Of a stretch of 41,578 nt of DNA, positions 6,245-14,321 are shown one piece after another (the stretch's first letter is position 1; the number at the start of each line of letters is the position of its first letter). The notes below the pieces were generated by a model. The model saw nothing but the letters and a program-made list of their open reading frames with translations. It made no database searches and was not told where the DNA came from. A program made the position numbers and the translations under genes. This DNA comes from Deltaproteobacteria bacterium. Its GTDB lineage: Bacteria; Myxococcota_A; UBA9160; PR03. The stretch spans positions 1 through 41,578 of the forward strand of contig JAPSFT010000031.1 in assembly GCA_035063765.1 (NCBI GenBank). The letters are read 5' to 3'.

Positions 6245-7344
6245 GCGGCCGGCTCGCCGAAGACCACCCGCGGGCGCACCGCGCGCCCGCTCGCGAGCGC
6301 CTCGAAGGCGTCGCCTGCGGCCTCGAGCGGGAAGTCGGGGCCCGCGATCTCCTCGAGACGGAGCGCGCCCGCGCGGGCGAGCGCGAAGAGCTCCGGGAAG
6401 TCGCGCGCCGGGTCCGCGGAGCCGTGGATCGAGCCGTGGAGCGACTTGTCGAGGAGGAGCGAGATCATGGGCACCCGGATCTCCTCGCGGAAGGAGGGGA
6501 GCCCGACCACGATGGCCCGGCCGCCGGGCGCCAGCGCGTCGAAGGCCTGGCGCGCCGCCGCGCCGGTACCGACCGCCTCGACGGCGAGGTCGACGCCGCC
6601 CCCGGTGCGCGCGTGGATCGCGGCCACCGGGTCGCCGTCCGCGGGCGCGAGGAGATCCGTCGCGCCGAGCTCGCCCGCGAGCGCGCGGCGCGCGGGATTC
6701 GGGTCGACCGCGAAGATCCGGGCGGCGCCCGCGATGCGCGCGCCCTGCACGGCCGAGAGGCCGACCCCGCCGCAGCCGAAGACGGCGACGCTCTCGCCCG
6801 CCTGCGCGCGGCCCGTGAGGACCGCGGCGCCGAAGCCCGTCACGACCCCGCAGCCGATCGAGCAGACCGAGCGGAGCGGGAGGTCGCCGGGCACCGGGAT
6901 CGCGGAGCGCTCGCCCACGACGACGCGCTCGCACAGGCCCGACACGCTCATGTAGCGGCCGAGCGGCCGGCCGCCGAGCGAGAGCGAGCCGTCGTCGCCG
7001 TGGGTGCGCATCGCCGCGCACAGGTGCGTGCGGCCCGCGCGGCAGGCCCGGCACTGCCCGCAGCGGGGGATCCAGGCGAGCACGACGGGCGTACCCGGCA
7101 CGAGCCGGGTGACACCGGACCCGGTCGCCTCGACCACCCCCGAGGCCTCGTGGCCGAGGACCGCCGGGAAGCCGATCCCCTCGCCCGTGCGCCACACGTG
7201 GAGGTCGCTCGCGCAGATCCCGCACGCGGCGATGCGCACGCGCACCTCCCCGGGCCCCGGGTCGCGGACCTGGACCTCCTCGATCCGCAGCGGCGCCCCG
7301 CGTCCGGGCGCCACGGCGGCGCGCGCCCGGACCCCGCCGCTCAC
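6241..7344 (-). CDS. Zinc-dependent alcohol dehydrogenase (MDR family)
   Basis: 367 aa, the usual length for medium-chain NAD(P)-dependent alcohol dehydrogenases. The catalytic zinc ligands fit CGICASD, GHEASG and the Cys of SIGCGVVTG. The structural zinc cluster is CGQCRACRAGRTHLC. The Rossmann loop is FGCGGVG followed by an Asp in FAVDPN, favouring NAD. It is coupled on both sides by 4-bp overlaps: GTG start at 7344 inside the upstream stop, and its own stop at 6241 inside the patatin start. It probably oxidises an alcohol intermediate of the same pathway as the preceding paralogue; the substrate is unknown. Confidence 0.93.
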   Translation of the reverse strand: MSGGVRARAAVAPGRGAPLRIEEVQVRDPGPGEVRVRIAACGICASDLHVWRTGEGIGFPAVLGHEASGVVEATGSGVTRLVPGTPVVLAWIPRCGQCRACRAGRTHLCAAMRTHGDDGSLSLGGRPLGRYMSVSGLCERVVVGERSAIPVPGDLPLRSVCSIGCGVVTGFGAAVLTGRAQAGESVAVFGCGGVGLSAVQGARIAGAARIFAVDPNPARRALAGELGATDLLAPADGDPVAAIHARTGGGVDLAVEAVGTGAAARQAFDALAPGGRAIVVGLPSFREEIRVPMISLLLDKSLHGSIHGSADPARDFPELFALARAGALRLEEIAGPDFPLEAAGDAFEALASGRAVRPRVVFGEPAA

Positions 7345-8381
7345 GCGGGCGCTCCGGGCAGGAGGGCGAGGCGCACGGGGTCCCCGCGGCGGCTCGCGAG
7401 GTCGTCGAGCGCCTCGCGGGCGCGCGCGAGCGGATAGCGCCCCGTGATCGAGCCGGAGAGGTCGAGGCGGCCCGAGGCGGCGAGCTCGACCACGCGCGCG
7501 AGCTCGGCGCGCGTGTAGCCCATCGAGCCCTGGACGCCGATCTCCTTGCCGACGAAGGAGACGAGCGGGCCGAGCGCGGGCGACTCCATGCCGACACCGC
7601 CCACCACCACGCGCCCGCCGCGCGCGACCGACGCCAGCGCGAGCTCGACGGACGCCTGGCGGCCCGCGTACTCGATCACGACCTCCGGTCCCTCGCCGCC
7701 CGCCGCCCGGCGGATCGCGCGGCGCGCGTCCGGCGCGCGCGCGTCCACGCCGGCGTCCGCGCCGGCGGCCGCGGCCCGCCGCAGCGCCCCTTCGCTCGCG
7801 TCCACGGCGACGACGGTCTTCGCGCCGAGGAGCCGGGCCAGGAGGATCGCGTGGTAGCCGACGCCGCCGCAGCCGATCACGGCCACCCGCTCGCCGCCCG
7901 CGACCCCGGCGCGGCTCACCACCGCGTGGTAGGCCGTGGCCACCGCGTCGGCGAGGATCGCGCCGTGCTCGAAGGAGACCTGCGCCGGGAGCGGGAGCAC
8001 GCACGCGGCGGGCACCGCGATCTTCTCCGCGAAGGTGCCGTCGCGCGCCATCCCGAAGATCCGGGCCTCGGGGCAGAGCCCGAGGTGGCCGGCCTCGCAG
8101 GCGGCGCAGGCGCCGCAGGTCTCGCTCGGGAGCAGGAGCACGCGCGCGCCCGGGGCCACGCCCGAGACCTCCGCCCCCACCGCTTCGACGACGCCCGCGC
8201 CCTCGTGGCCCATGACGACGGGCAGCGCGGGCACGGGCAGGCGGCCGTGCGCCGCGTGCAGATCGGTGCCGCACAGGCCCGCGGCGCGCACCGCCACGAG
8301 GAGCTGGCCGCGCCCGAGCGCGGGCTCCGGCACCTCCTCGACCTGCACCACCGGTCCCGCGTGGAGACGCACTGCCTGCAT
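7341..8381 (-). CDS. Zinc-dependent alcohol dehydrogenase (MDR family), second copy
   Basis: 346 aa. Catalytic zinc residues are in CGTDLHAAHG and GHEGAG; the structural zinc cluster is CGACAACEAGHLGLC; the nucleotide-binding loop is IGCGGVGYHA followed by VAVDAS. It is clearly diverged from the downstream dehydrogenase, so the two are not a recent duplication, and different substrates or consecutive steps are likely. The ATG at 8381 lies 15 bp after the acyl-CoA ligase gene, with only a weak purine-rich site. Its stop overlaps the next start by 4 bp. Confidence 0.93.
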   Translation of the reverse strand: MQAVRLHAGPVVQVEEVPEPALGRGQLLVAVRAAGLCGTDLHAAHGRLPVPALPVVMGHEGAGVVEAVGAEVSGVAPGARVLLLPSETCGACAACEAGHLGLCPEARIFGMARDGTFAEKIAVPAACVLPLPAQVSFEHGAILADAVATAYHAVVSRAGVAGGERVAVIGCGGVGYHAILLARLLGAKTVVAVDASEGALRRAAAAGADAGVDARAPDARRAIRRAAGGEGPEVVIEYAGRQASVELALASVARGGRVVVGGVGMESPALGPLVSFVGKEIGVQGSMGYTRAELARVVELAASGRLDLSGSITGRYPLARAREALDDLASRRGDPVRLALLPGAPA

Positions 8382-8396
8382 GCCCTGCCCCGCCTT

Positions 8397-9956
8397 TCAC
8401 TCGGCGCCGTGGACGCCGCTCGCCTCGCCCTTCCAGTAGGGCTCGCGCAGCGCGCGCCGCAGGATCTTCCCGACGCCGCTCTTCGGAAGCTCGGCCCGCA
8501 GCTCGATCGCCTTCGGCACCTTGAAACGCGCGAGGCGCGCCTTGCAGAAGGCGAGCAGCTCCTCGGGCGTCGCGCGCGCCGCGGGCCGGAGCGTCACGGC
8601 GGCGCGGATCGCCTCGCCCCACTTCGGGTCGGGGACCGCGAAGACGGCACACTCGGCCACGGCGGGGTGCTCGGCGAGCGCCGCCTCGACCTCGGCCGGA
8701 TAGACGTTGAAGCCGCCCGTGATGATCTTGTCCTCCTTGCGGTCGGCGAGGAAGACGTAGCCCGCTTCGTCCATGCGCCCGAGGTCGCCGGTGCGCAGCC
8801 AGCCGTCGGAGAGCCGCTCGCGGTCGAGGGCGGGGCGCTTCCAGAAGCCCGGCGTCGTCCAGGGCGCGCACACGCAGATCTCGCCCACCTCGCCGGGCGC
8901 GAGCGTGCGCCCGTCCTCGCTCCGGATCCGCACCTGCGCGAAGGCGCTGCATTCGCGCCCCACGGAGGCGAGCCGCTCGCCGCCCGCTTCGAGGGCGGCC
9001 AGGTGCTCGGCGGGGCCCATCCAGGTGTTGAGCCCGTAGGCCTCGGTCTGCCCGAAGCCCGTGTGGAGGACGGGCCCGAGGCGCTCGAGCGAGCGGCGCA
9101 CGAGCGCAGGCGAGGCGGGGGCCCCGGCATACACGACCGCGCGCAGGCTCGAGAGGTCCGCGCCCGGGGCGTCGGGGTGGTCGAGGAGCATCCGCAGCAG
9201 CGTCGGGATCGCGAGCACGAGCGTGACGCGGTGCTGCGCGATCGCGCCGAGCGTGGCCTTCGGGTCGGGGCCCGGGAGGATCACGAGCGTCGCGCCCGCG
9301 ATCCAGCAGGCGTCCATCGCGCGCCCGCCGAAGTGGCTGAGCGCGAGCTGGCCGAGCAGGCGATCCTCGGGCCCGATCGCGAAGAGGCCCGCCCAGGCCC
9401 CCATCGCCGCCGAGACGCTCGCGTAGCTGTGGGTGACGCCCTTCGGGTGTCCCGTCGTGCCGGAGGTGTAGAGGATCTGGGCGAGCGCGCCCGGCGCGCG
9501 GTCGATCGCGAGCGGCTCGGCGGACTCGCGATCGGCGAGCGCGGCGAGGTCGCCGGCGCCCTCGCCCGCTCCGAGCGCGAGCACGGCGGCCCGCGCGCCG
9601 GCCGCCTGGCGCGCGCGCGCGATCGCCCCGGCGTCGAGCGCGACGACGAAGCGCGCCTCGGCGTCCTCCACCAGGAAGGCGTGCTCGGGGCCCGTGAGGG
9701 CGCCGAGGAGCGGCACGAGCACGCCGCCCGCGCGCGCGACGGCGATCACCGTCTCGACGTACTCGATCCGGTTCTCCTGCAGGACGGCGACCCGCTCGCC
9801 CGGCCCGAGGCCGAGGCGGACGAGCGCCCGCGCCAGGCGCGTCGCGCGCTCGTCGAGCTCGCGGTAGCTCCGCCGGCGCTCGCCGTCCACGAGCGCCGTG
9901 CGCTCGGGCCAGCGCTGCGCGGCGCGCGCCGGGTAGTGCGCGTAGGGATGGATCAC
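8397..9956 (-). CDS. AMP-forming acyl-CoA synthetase (ligase)
   Basis: 519 aa, full length for the adenylate-forming ANL superfamily. Visible motifs are the P-loop YTSGTTGHPKG, the A5-type TGFGQTEAYG, DGWLRTGDLG for ribose binding, the hinge region after LADRKEDKI, and the C-terminal catalytic Lys in PKSGVGKILRR. The enzyme activates a carboxylic acid with ATP and CoA through an acyl-AMP and would supply the CoA ester for the dehydrogenase, hydratase and thiolase genes of this operon. The GTG start at 9956 overlaps the upstream stop by 4 bp (GTGA). The acyl substrate cannot be deduced. Confidence 0.93.
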   Translation of the reverse strand: MIHPYAHYPARAAQRWPERTALVDGERRRSYRELDERATRLARALVRLGLGPGERVAVLQENRIEYVETVIAVARAGGVLVPLLGALTGPEHAFLVEDAEARFVVALDAGAIARARQAAGARAAVLALGAGEGAGDLAALADRESAEPLAIDRAPGALAQILYTSGTTGHPKGVTHSYASVSAAMGAWAGLFAIGPEDRLLGQLALSHFGGRAMDACWIAGATLVILPGPDPKATLGAIAQHRVTLVLAIPTLLRMLLDHPDAPGADLSSLRAVVYAGAPASPALVRRSLERLGPVLHTGFGQTEAYGLNTWMGPAEHLAALEAGGERLASVGRECSAFAQVRIRSEDGRTLAPGEVGEICVCAPWTTPGFWKRPALDRERLSDGWLRTGDLGRMDEAGYVFLADRKEDKIITGGFNVYPAEVEAALAEHPAVAECAVFAVPDPKWGEAIRAAVTLRPAARATPEELLAFCKARLARFKVPKAIELRAELPKSGVGKILRRALREPYWKGEASGVHGAE

Positions 9957-10801
9957 GGCGGGCCCCCGCGGCGGCCCTTCGGGAGGTGCCGCTCCGGCGG
10001 GCCCGCGTAGTGCGCGCCGAGGGCGTCGGGGATGATCCGGAGCGGGACGCCCTCGCGGATCTCCTCGACGACGTGCGCGAGGAGCGCCATCCCGTAGCCG
10101 AGCGCGCCGAGGCCACCGATCGCGAGCGGGTCGAAGCCGAGGTCCGCGAGCAGCGCGCCGAGGGCGCCGGCGAGGTTCACCGGGATCGGGCGGCCCTTGC
10201 GCCGCGCGAGCTCGACCTCGATCGCGTCGAGCACCCGCCCGTGCGCGCGCCAGCCGTCGTGCTCGCGCGCGAGCCGGCGCACGGCCTCCGCGCGCGGCTC
10301 GGCCGCCTTGTGGAGGGGATGGCCGAGGCCCGGGACGGCCCCGCGCCTCTCGAGCCAGGCCTCGATCGCGCGCGCGGCCGCCGCCGCGTCGTCGGCGAGA
10401 TGCCAGCCCACCGCCTCGATCAGCATCTCGGCCGGCTCCTGCGGCGAGCCCGTGACCGAGCCGCTCGCGAGGAGCCCGCTCGCGAGCGCCGGCACGGCCG
10501 AATCGGGGAACGCGGAGGCCGTGAAGCGCGCGGCGCAGGCGGCCGAGCTGACGAGCTGCTGGTCCATGCCGGCACGCAGGGCGAGGTCGAAGAGCGCCCT
10601 CTCGCGCGCGTCCGGGAGCTCGCCGCGCAGGAGCAGGAAGGCCGATTCGGTGTAGGAGAGCCCCGCGATCAGCTCCTCGACCGGGTAGCCGCGCACCCGG
10701 ATCCGGCCGCTCTCGGCGCGGCTGATGCGGGTCGTCCAGTAGTCGCTCCAGTCGCCGGAGGCGACGTACTCGCCGATGTGTCGGCGCCGGGGGGTCGGCA
10801 T
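9953..10801 (-). CDS. Short citrate synthase/citryl-CoA lyase-like protein with altered active site
   Basis: 282 aa, much shorter than citrate synthase (about 370-430). Family features are the N-terminal WTTRISRAE and IRVRGYPVEELIAGLSY, the later GLGHPLHK (matching GFGHRVYK of citrate synthase, His kept), and a C-terminal NLAGALGALLADLGFDP followed by GMALLAHVVEE. Two of the three classical catalytic residues look replaced: the HGGA-type His segment reads SVTGSPQEPAE, and the catalytic Asp of the NVDG-type motif is Ala (NLAG). It may therefore perform a lyase/condensation variant, or be structural. ATG at 10801 with GGGGAG 8 bp upstream, 4 bp after the hydratase gene. Confidence 0.8.
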   Translation of the reverse strand: MPTPRRRHIGEYVASGDWSDYWTTRISRAESGRIRVRGYPVEELIAGLSYTESAFLLLRGELPDARERALFDLALRAGMDQQLVSSAACAARFTASAFPDSAVPALASGLLASGSVTGSPQEPAEMLIEAVGWHLADDAAAAARAIEAWLERRGAVPGLGHPLHKAAEPRAEAVRRLAREHDGWRAHGRVLDAIEVELARRKGRPIPVNLAGALGALLADLGFDPLAIGGLGALGYGMALLAHVVEEIREGVPLRIIPDALGAHYAGPPERHLPKGRRGGPP

Positions 10802-10805
10802 CGCG

Positions 10806-11597
10806 CTATCTCCCCTTCCACTCGGGCTTGCGCTTCTCGAGGAAGGCGCGCGGGCCCTCCTGGGCGTCCTCGCTCTGGCGCACCGGCTCGGCGAGGAGCT
10901 GCTCGAGGCGCAGGCCCTCCTCGAGCGCGAGGTCGAGGCCGCGCCAGACGGCGGCCCGGGCCGCGCGCACCGCGAGCGGGGCGTTGTCGGCGATGGCGCC
11001 GGCGAGGGCCCGGGCCTGCGCGAGGAGCTCCGCGGGCGGGACGACGCGGCTCACGAGCCCGATCCGCAGGGCCTCGGCGGCGTCGATGCGCCGGCCCGTC
11101 AGGATGAGGTCGAGCGCGCGCTCGGGCCCGACGAGGCGCGGGAGGCGCTGCGTCCCCCCGGCGCCGGGGACGATCCCGCGCGTCACCTCGGGCAGGCCGA
11201 AGCTCGCGTGCTCGGCGGCGATGCGCAGGTCGCAGGCGAGCGCGAGCTCGAGCCCGCCGGCCAGGCAGTGGCCGTTCACGGCCGCGAGGACCGGCTTGTC
11301 GATCGCGAGGTTCCGCGTGAGCCCGCCGAGCCCCGGCTCCTGCTCCGCGCGGCGCAGGCGCTGCGCGGGCGTCTGGCTGCGGTAGAACGCGCCGACCCCG
11401 CGCAGGTCGGCGCCCGCGCAGAAGGAGCGCTCGCCGGCCCCGGTCAGGATCGCGACGCGCAGCTCGTCGTCGTCGCGGAAGCGGATCCAGGCCTCGGCGA
11501 GCGCGCGGCTCGTCTCGGGGTCGAGCGCGTTGTGGACCTCCGGGCGGTCGATCGTCAGGATCGCGAGCGGGCCTTCGCGCTCGAAGCGGATCGTCAC
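10806..11597 (-). CDS. Enoyl-CoA hydratase (crotonase), both glutamates present
   Basis: 263 aa, normal family length. The oxyanion-hole segments are FCAGADLRG and CLAGGLELAL. The two catalytic glutamates are kept, one in AGGLELAL and one in FGLPEVTRGIVPGAGGTQ, and the C-terminal FLEKRKPEWKGR is typical. Hydration of a 2-enoyl-CoA is the likely reaction. The GTG start at 11597 overlaps the stop of the DUF35 gene by 4 bp. It follows the acyl-CoA dehydrogenase and thiolase/aldolase genes in the operon, which fits a beta-oxidation-like sequence of dehydrogenation, hydration and cleavage. Confidence 0.93.
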   Translation of the reverse strand: MTIRFEREGPLAILTIDRPEVHNALDPETSRALAEAWIRFRDDDELRVAILTGAGERSFCAGADLRGVGAFYRSQTPAQRLRRAEQEPGLGGLTRNLAIDKPVLAAVNGHCLAGGLELALACDLRIAAEHASFGLPEVTRGIVPGAGGTQRLPRLVGPERALDLILTGRRIDAAEALRIGLVSRVVPPAELLAQARALAGAIADNAPLAVRAARAAVWRGLDLALEEGLRLEQLLAEPVRQSEDAQEGPRAFLEKRKPEWKGR

Positions 11598-12010
11598 GGG
11601 CGCTCCCCTTCGCCCGGCGCCGGCTCGAAGCGCGGGAGCACGAGCTCGCCGACCTCGTCGAAGCGCACCCGCACCGGCAGGTCCACGCGGGCCGCCTCGG
11701 GCGCACAGCCCACCAGGTTCGACACGAGGCGCGCGCCCTCCTCGAGCTCCACGAGCGCGACGACGTAGGGGGCGGGCAGCGCGGGGTCGTAGGTCCGCCG
11801 GTACACCGCAAAGCTCCACACGCGGCCGCGCCCCGAGGCGCGCCGCCAGGCGAGCCGCCGGCTCCAGCAGCGCGGGCAGCAGGGCCCGGGCGGGAGGAAG
11901 GCGTGGCCGCAGGCCTCGCAGCGCGACACCACGAGCTCGCGCCGGCGGCACGCCTCCCAGAAGGGCCGCGTGAGCGGGTCCGGCCGCGGCAGCGGGGGCG
12001 CGCCGGCCAT
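11594..12010 (-). CDS. DUF35 OB-fold/zinc-ribbon partner of the thiolase
   Basis: 138 aa. The N-terminal rubredoxin-like zinc ribbon has CEACGHAFLPPGPCCPRC, and the rest fits the OB-fold domain of the DUF35 family (GRGRVWSFAVYRRTYDPALP, then PYVVALVELEEGARLVSNLVG). These proteins bind thiolase-like enzymes and are needed for activity or stability of SCP-x-type thiolases and of retro-aldolases in steroid side-chain degradation. The gene sits 5 bp after the thiolase-like gene, which supports a physical complex. ATG at 12010; the stop overlaps the hydratase start. Confidence 0.92.
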   Translation of the reverse strand: MAGAPPLPRPDPLTRPFWEACRRRELVVSRCEACGHAFLPPGPCCPRCWSRRLAWRRASGRGRVWSFAVYRRTYDPALPAPYVVALVELEEGARLVSNLVGCAPEAARVDLPVRVRFDEVGELVLPRFEPAPGEGERP

Positions 12011-12015
12011 CGCGC

Positions 12016-13149
12016 TCAGCGCCCCAGCACGAGGGTGGCGTGGGTGTTCATCCCGAGGCCGTGGCCCGAGACGAGCGCCACCTCGGCGTCCGGGACCTGG
12101 CGGCCCTCCGCCTCGCCGCGGAGCTGGCGCACCGCCTCGATCACGTGGAGCATGCCGCCGCCGTAGCCCTCGGCGAGGAGCCCGCCGCTCGGGTTCAGGG
12201 GCAGGCTCCCGCCCGGCCCGATGCGCCCGCCCTCGACGAAGGCGCCCGACTCGCCCTTCTTGCAGAAGCCGTAGTCCTCGAGCTGGAGGAGCACCACGAT
12301 CGTGAAGCAGTCGTAGAGGAGCGCCACGTCGACGTCCGCGACGCCGAGGCCCGCGCGCGCGAGGGCGCGCGGCCCGCAGCGCGCCGCGGGAAGGGTCTCG
12401 AAGTGCTCCGGCGACGTGTAGGTCGCGAGGCGGTGCGCCTGCGCGTGGCCGAGGATGCGGGCCGCCGGCCGCCCGAGGTCGCGCGCGCGCTCGGCGGTCG
12501 TCACCACCACGGCCGCGGCGCCGTCGGAGACGAGGCAGCAGTCGAGGCGGCGCAGGGGCTCGACCACCGGCTCGGAGTCCAGGTAGTCGTCGATCGTGAT
12601 CGGCTGGCGCAGCTGCGCGTGGGGCGTGCGGGCCGCGTGCGCGCGCGCGGCCACGGCCACCGCCCCGAGCTGCTCGGGGCGGGTGCCGTAGCGGTGCAGG
12701 TGGCGGCGCGCCGCGAGCGCGTGGAGCCCCACCGCGCCGAAGAAACCGAAGGCCGCCTCGTCGCCGCGCCCGTAGCCGTAGGAGCCGGGGCTCGAGAGGG
12801 CGCTGTCGCCGTAGACGCACAGGCACACCGAGCACAGGCCCGCTTCCACGGCGAGCGCCGCGCGTTCGACGATCGCGACGCTCCCGGCCCCGCCGAGGAG
12901 CTCCGAGCCCGCGAAGTCGGGGGCGAGGCCGAGCTGGGCGCCGAGGCGGAGGAAGTGGGGCGTGATGCCGTCGAGGATCCCCTGCGCCGGGCCCGGGTCG
13001 GTGAGGAGGCCGTCCACGTCCGCCGGCTCGAGCCCTGCGTCGGCGACGGCGCCAGCCGCCGCCTCCGCCTCGAGCTCCCAGGCCGTGCGCCCCGCGAGCT
13101 TCCCGAAGGCCGTGTGCCCGACGCCCGCGATCACGGCGCGCCGGCTCAC
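12016..13149 (-). CDS. SCP-x/Ltp2-type thiolase or retro-aldolase
   Basis: 377 aa. The N-terminal AVIAGVGHTAFGKLAGRT, central LVSDGAAAVVV and C-terminal LNPSGGLLAEGYGGG belong to the SCP2-thiolase/lipid-transfer-protein type family. The segment YDCFTIVVLLQLEDYGFCKK resembles the YDxFT region of Ltp2-like aldolases, and the C-terminal SGHGLGMNTHATLVL lacks the usual thiolase GHPxG(A/S)(S/T)G loop. I therefore favour a DUF35-dependent C-C lyase (retro-aldol) over a classical thiolase, but this is inference. The GTG at 13149 overlaps the dehydrogenase stop by 4 bp. Confidence 0.88.
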   Translation of the reverse strand: MSRRAVIAGVGHTAFGKLAGRTAWELEAEAAAGAVADAGLEPADVDGLLTDPGPAQGILDGITPHFLRLGAQLGLAPDFAGSELLGGAGSVAIVERAALAVEAGLCSVCLCVYGDSALSSPGSYGYGRGDEAAFGFFGAVGLHALAARRHLHRYGTRPEQLGAVAVAARAHAARTPHAQLRQPITIDDYLDSEPVVEPLRRLDCCLVSDGAAAVVVTTAERARDLGRPAARILGHAQAHRLATYTSPEHFETLPAARCGPRALARAGLGVADVDVALLYDCFTIVVLLQLEDYGFCKKGESGAFVEGGRIGPGGSLPLNPSGGLLAEGYGGGMLHVIEAVRQLRGEAEGRQVPDAEVALVSGHGLGMNTHATLVLGR

Positions 13150-14306
13150 GCGCGCGCTGCCGCCGGCATGCGCCGCTTGGCGATGATCTCGCGCATGATC
13201 TCGCTCGTCCCCGCGCCGATCCCCCAGTTCTGCACGCCGCGCGTCGCGCGCGCGACGTAGCTCTCCTTCATGAAGCCGTAGCCGCCGAGGGCGTGCGCGC
13301 AGTCGAGCAGCAGGCGGCGCACGAGCCCGGCGCCGTAGAGCTTCGCCATGCTGACGCCCACCTCGCCCTCGGGATCGCGCGCGGCGAGCTGCCCGGCGGC
13401 GCGGTAGGTGAGGAGCTCCGAGGCCTCGAGCTCCGTCATGTGGTCCGCCATGCGATGGCGCCAGGCCTGCATCGAGGCGATCGGCTGCCCGAAGGCGCGG
13501 CGCTCCGCCAGGTAGGCGAGCGTCTCCTCGAGCACGTCGCGGCAGAGCGCGTTCATCATCGTCGCGAGCACCAGGCGCTCGCCCTGGAAGGCGCCCATGA
13601 TGTAGCGGAAGCCGTGGCCCTCCTGGCCGATCAGGTTCCGGCGCGGGATGCGCACGTCGTCGAAGAAGAGCTCGGCCGTGTCGCTCGACTCGAGGTCGAC
13701 CTTCTCGAGCCGCCGGCCCACCGAGAAGCCCCGGGCGTCGGTCGGGCAGACCAGGAGGCTCACGCCGCCGGGGCCGGGCTCGCCGGTGCGCACCGCGAGC
13801 GTCACGAAGTGGGCGCGCGCGCCGTTCGAGATGAAGATCTTCGAGCCACGCACGACGTAGTCGTCGCCGTCGCGCTTGGCGCTCGTCCGGAGCGACCCGA
13901 CGTCGGAGCCGCCGCCGGGCTCGGTCACGCCGAGCGCGGCGATCCGCTCGCCGCGGATCGCGGGCACGAGCCACTCGCGGCGCAGCTCGTCGCTCCCGTG
14001 GGCGTGGATCACGGAGGTCGCCATCTCGCACTGCACGAGGAGCCCCACGACGCAGCCGAGATCGCGGCCGCGCACGAGCTCCTCGACGAGGATCACCGTG
14101 TACCAGTAGTCGAGCCCGCTCCCGCCCCACGCCGGATCGAAGCGCACGCCGAGCAGGCCGAGCTGGCCGGCCTCGCGGAAGAGCGCGTCGGGGAAGTGGC
14201 CGTCGGCCTGCCAGCGCTCGGCGTGCGGCCGGATCCGCTCGGCCGCGAAGCTCCGCACGGTCCGGCGGAAGGCCTCGTGCTCCTCGCTCCATTCGGGAAA
14301 CGCCAC
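13146..14306 (-). CDS. Acyl-CoA dehydrogenase
   Basis: 386 aa, full length FAD flavoprotein. Motifs include GVTEPGGGSDVGSLRT in the middle domain, IFISNGARAHF, and RAFGQPIASMQAWRHRMADH with ALGGYGFMKE at the C-terminus. The usual YEGT-type catalytic Glu position reads GAGTSEIMR, so that Glu is absent; the segment GERLVLATMM carries a Glu where isovaleryl-/long-chain-type enzymes keep theirs, which suggests that subgroup. It introduces a 2,3-double bond into an acyl-CoA. The GTG at 14306 lies 15 bp downstream of the TetR gene, so this is the first structural gene of the leftward operon. Confidence 0.93.
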   Translation of the reverse strand: MAFPEWSEEHEAFRRTVRSFAAERIRPHAERWQADGHFPDALFREAGQLGLLGVRFDPAWGGSGLDYWYTVILVEELVRGRDLGCVVGLLVQCEMATSVIHAHGSDELRREWLVPAIRGERIAALGVTEPGGGSDVGSLRTSAKRDGDDYVVRGSKIFISNGARAHFVTLAVRTGEPGPGGVSLLVCPTDARGFSVGRRLEKVDLESSDTAELFFDDVRIPRRNLIGQEGHGFRYIMGAFQGERLVLATMMNALCRDVLEETLAYLAERRAFGQPIASMQAWRHRMADHMTELEASELLTYRAAGQLAARDPEGEVGVSMAKLYGAGLVRRLLLDCAHALGGYGFMKESYVARATRGVQNWGIGAGTSEIMREIIAKRRMPAAARA

Positions 14307-14321
14307 CGCGTGGACCTCCCG

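Noticed and set aside
6245-10116. Very long minus-strand frame (1291 aa) ending at 6241
   Set aside because: Only its last 367 codons are the alcohol dehydrogenase; the rest is an out-of-frame Arg/Ala-rich run through neighbouring genes.
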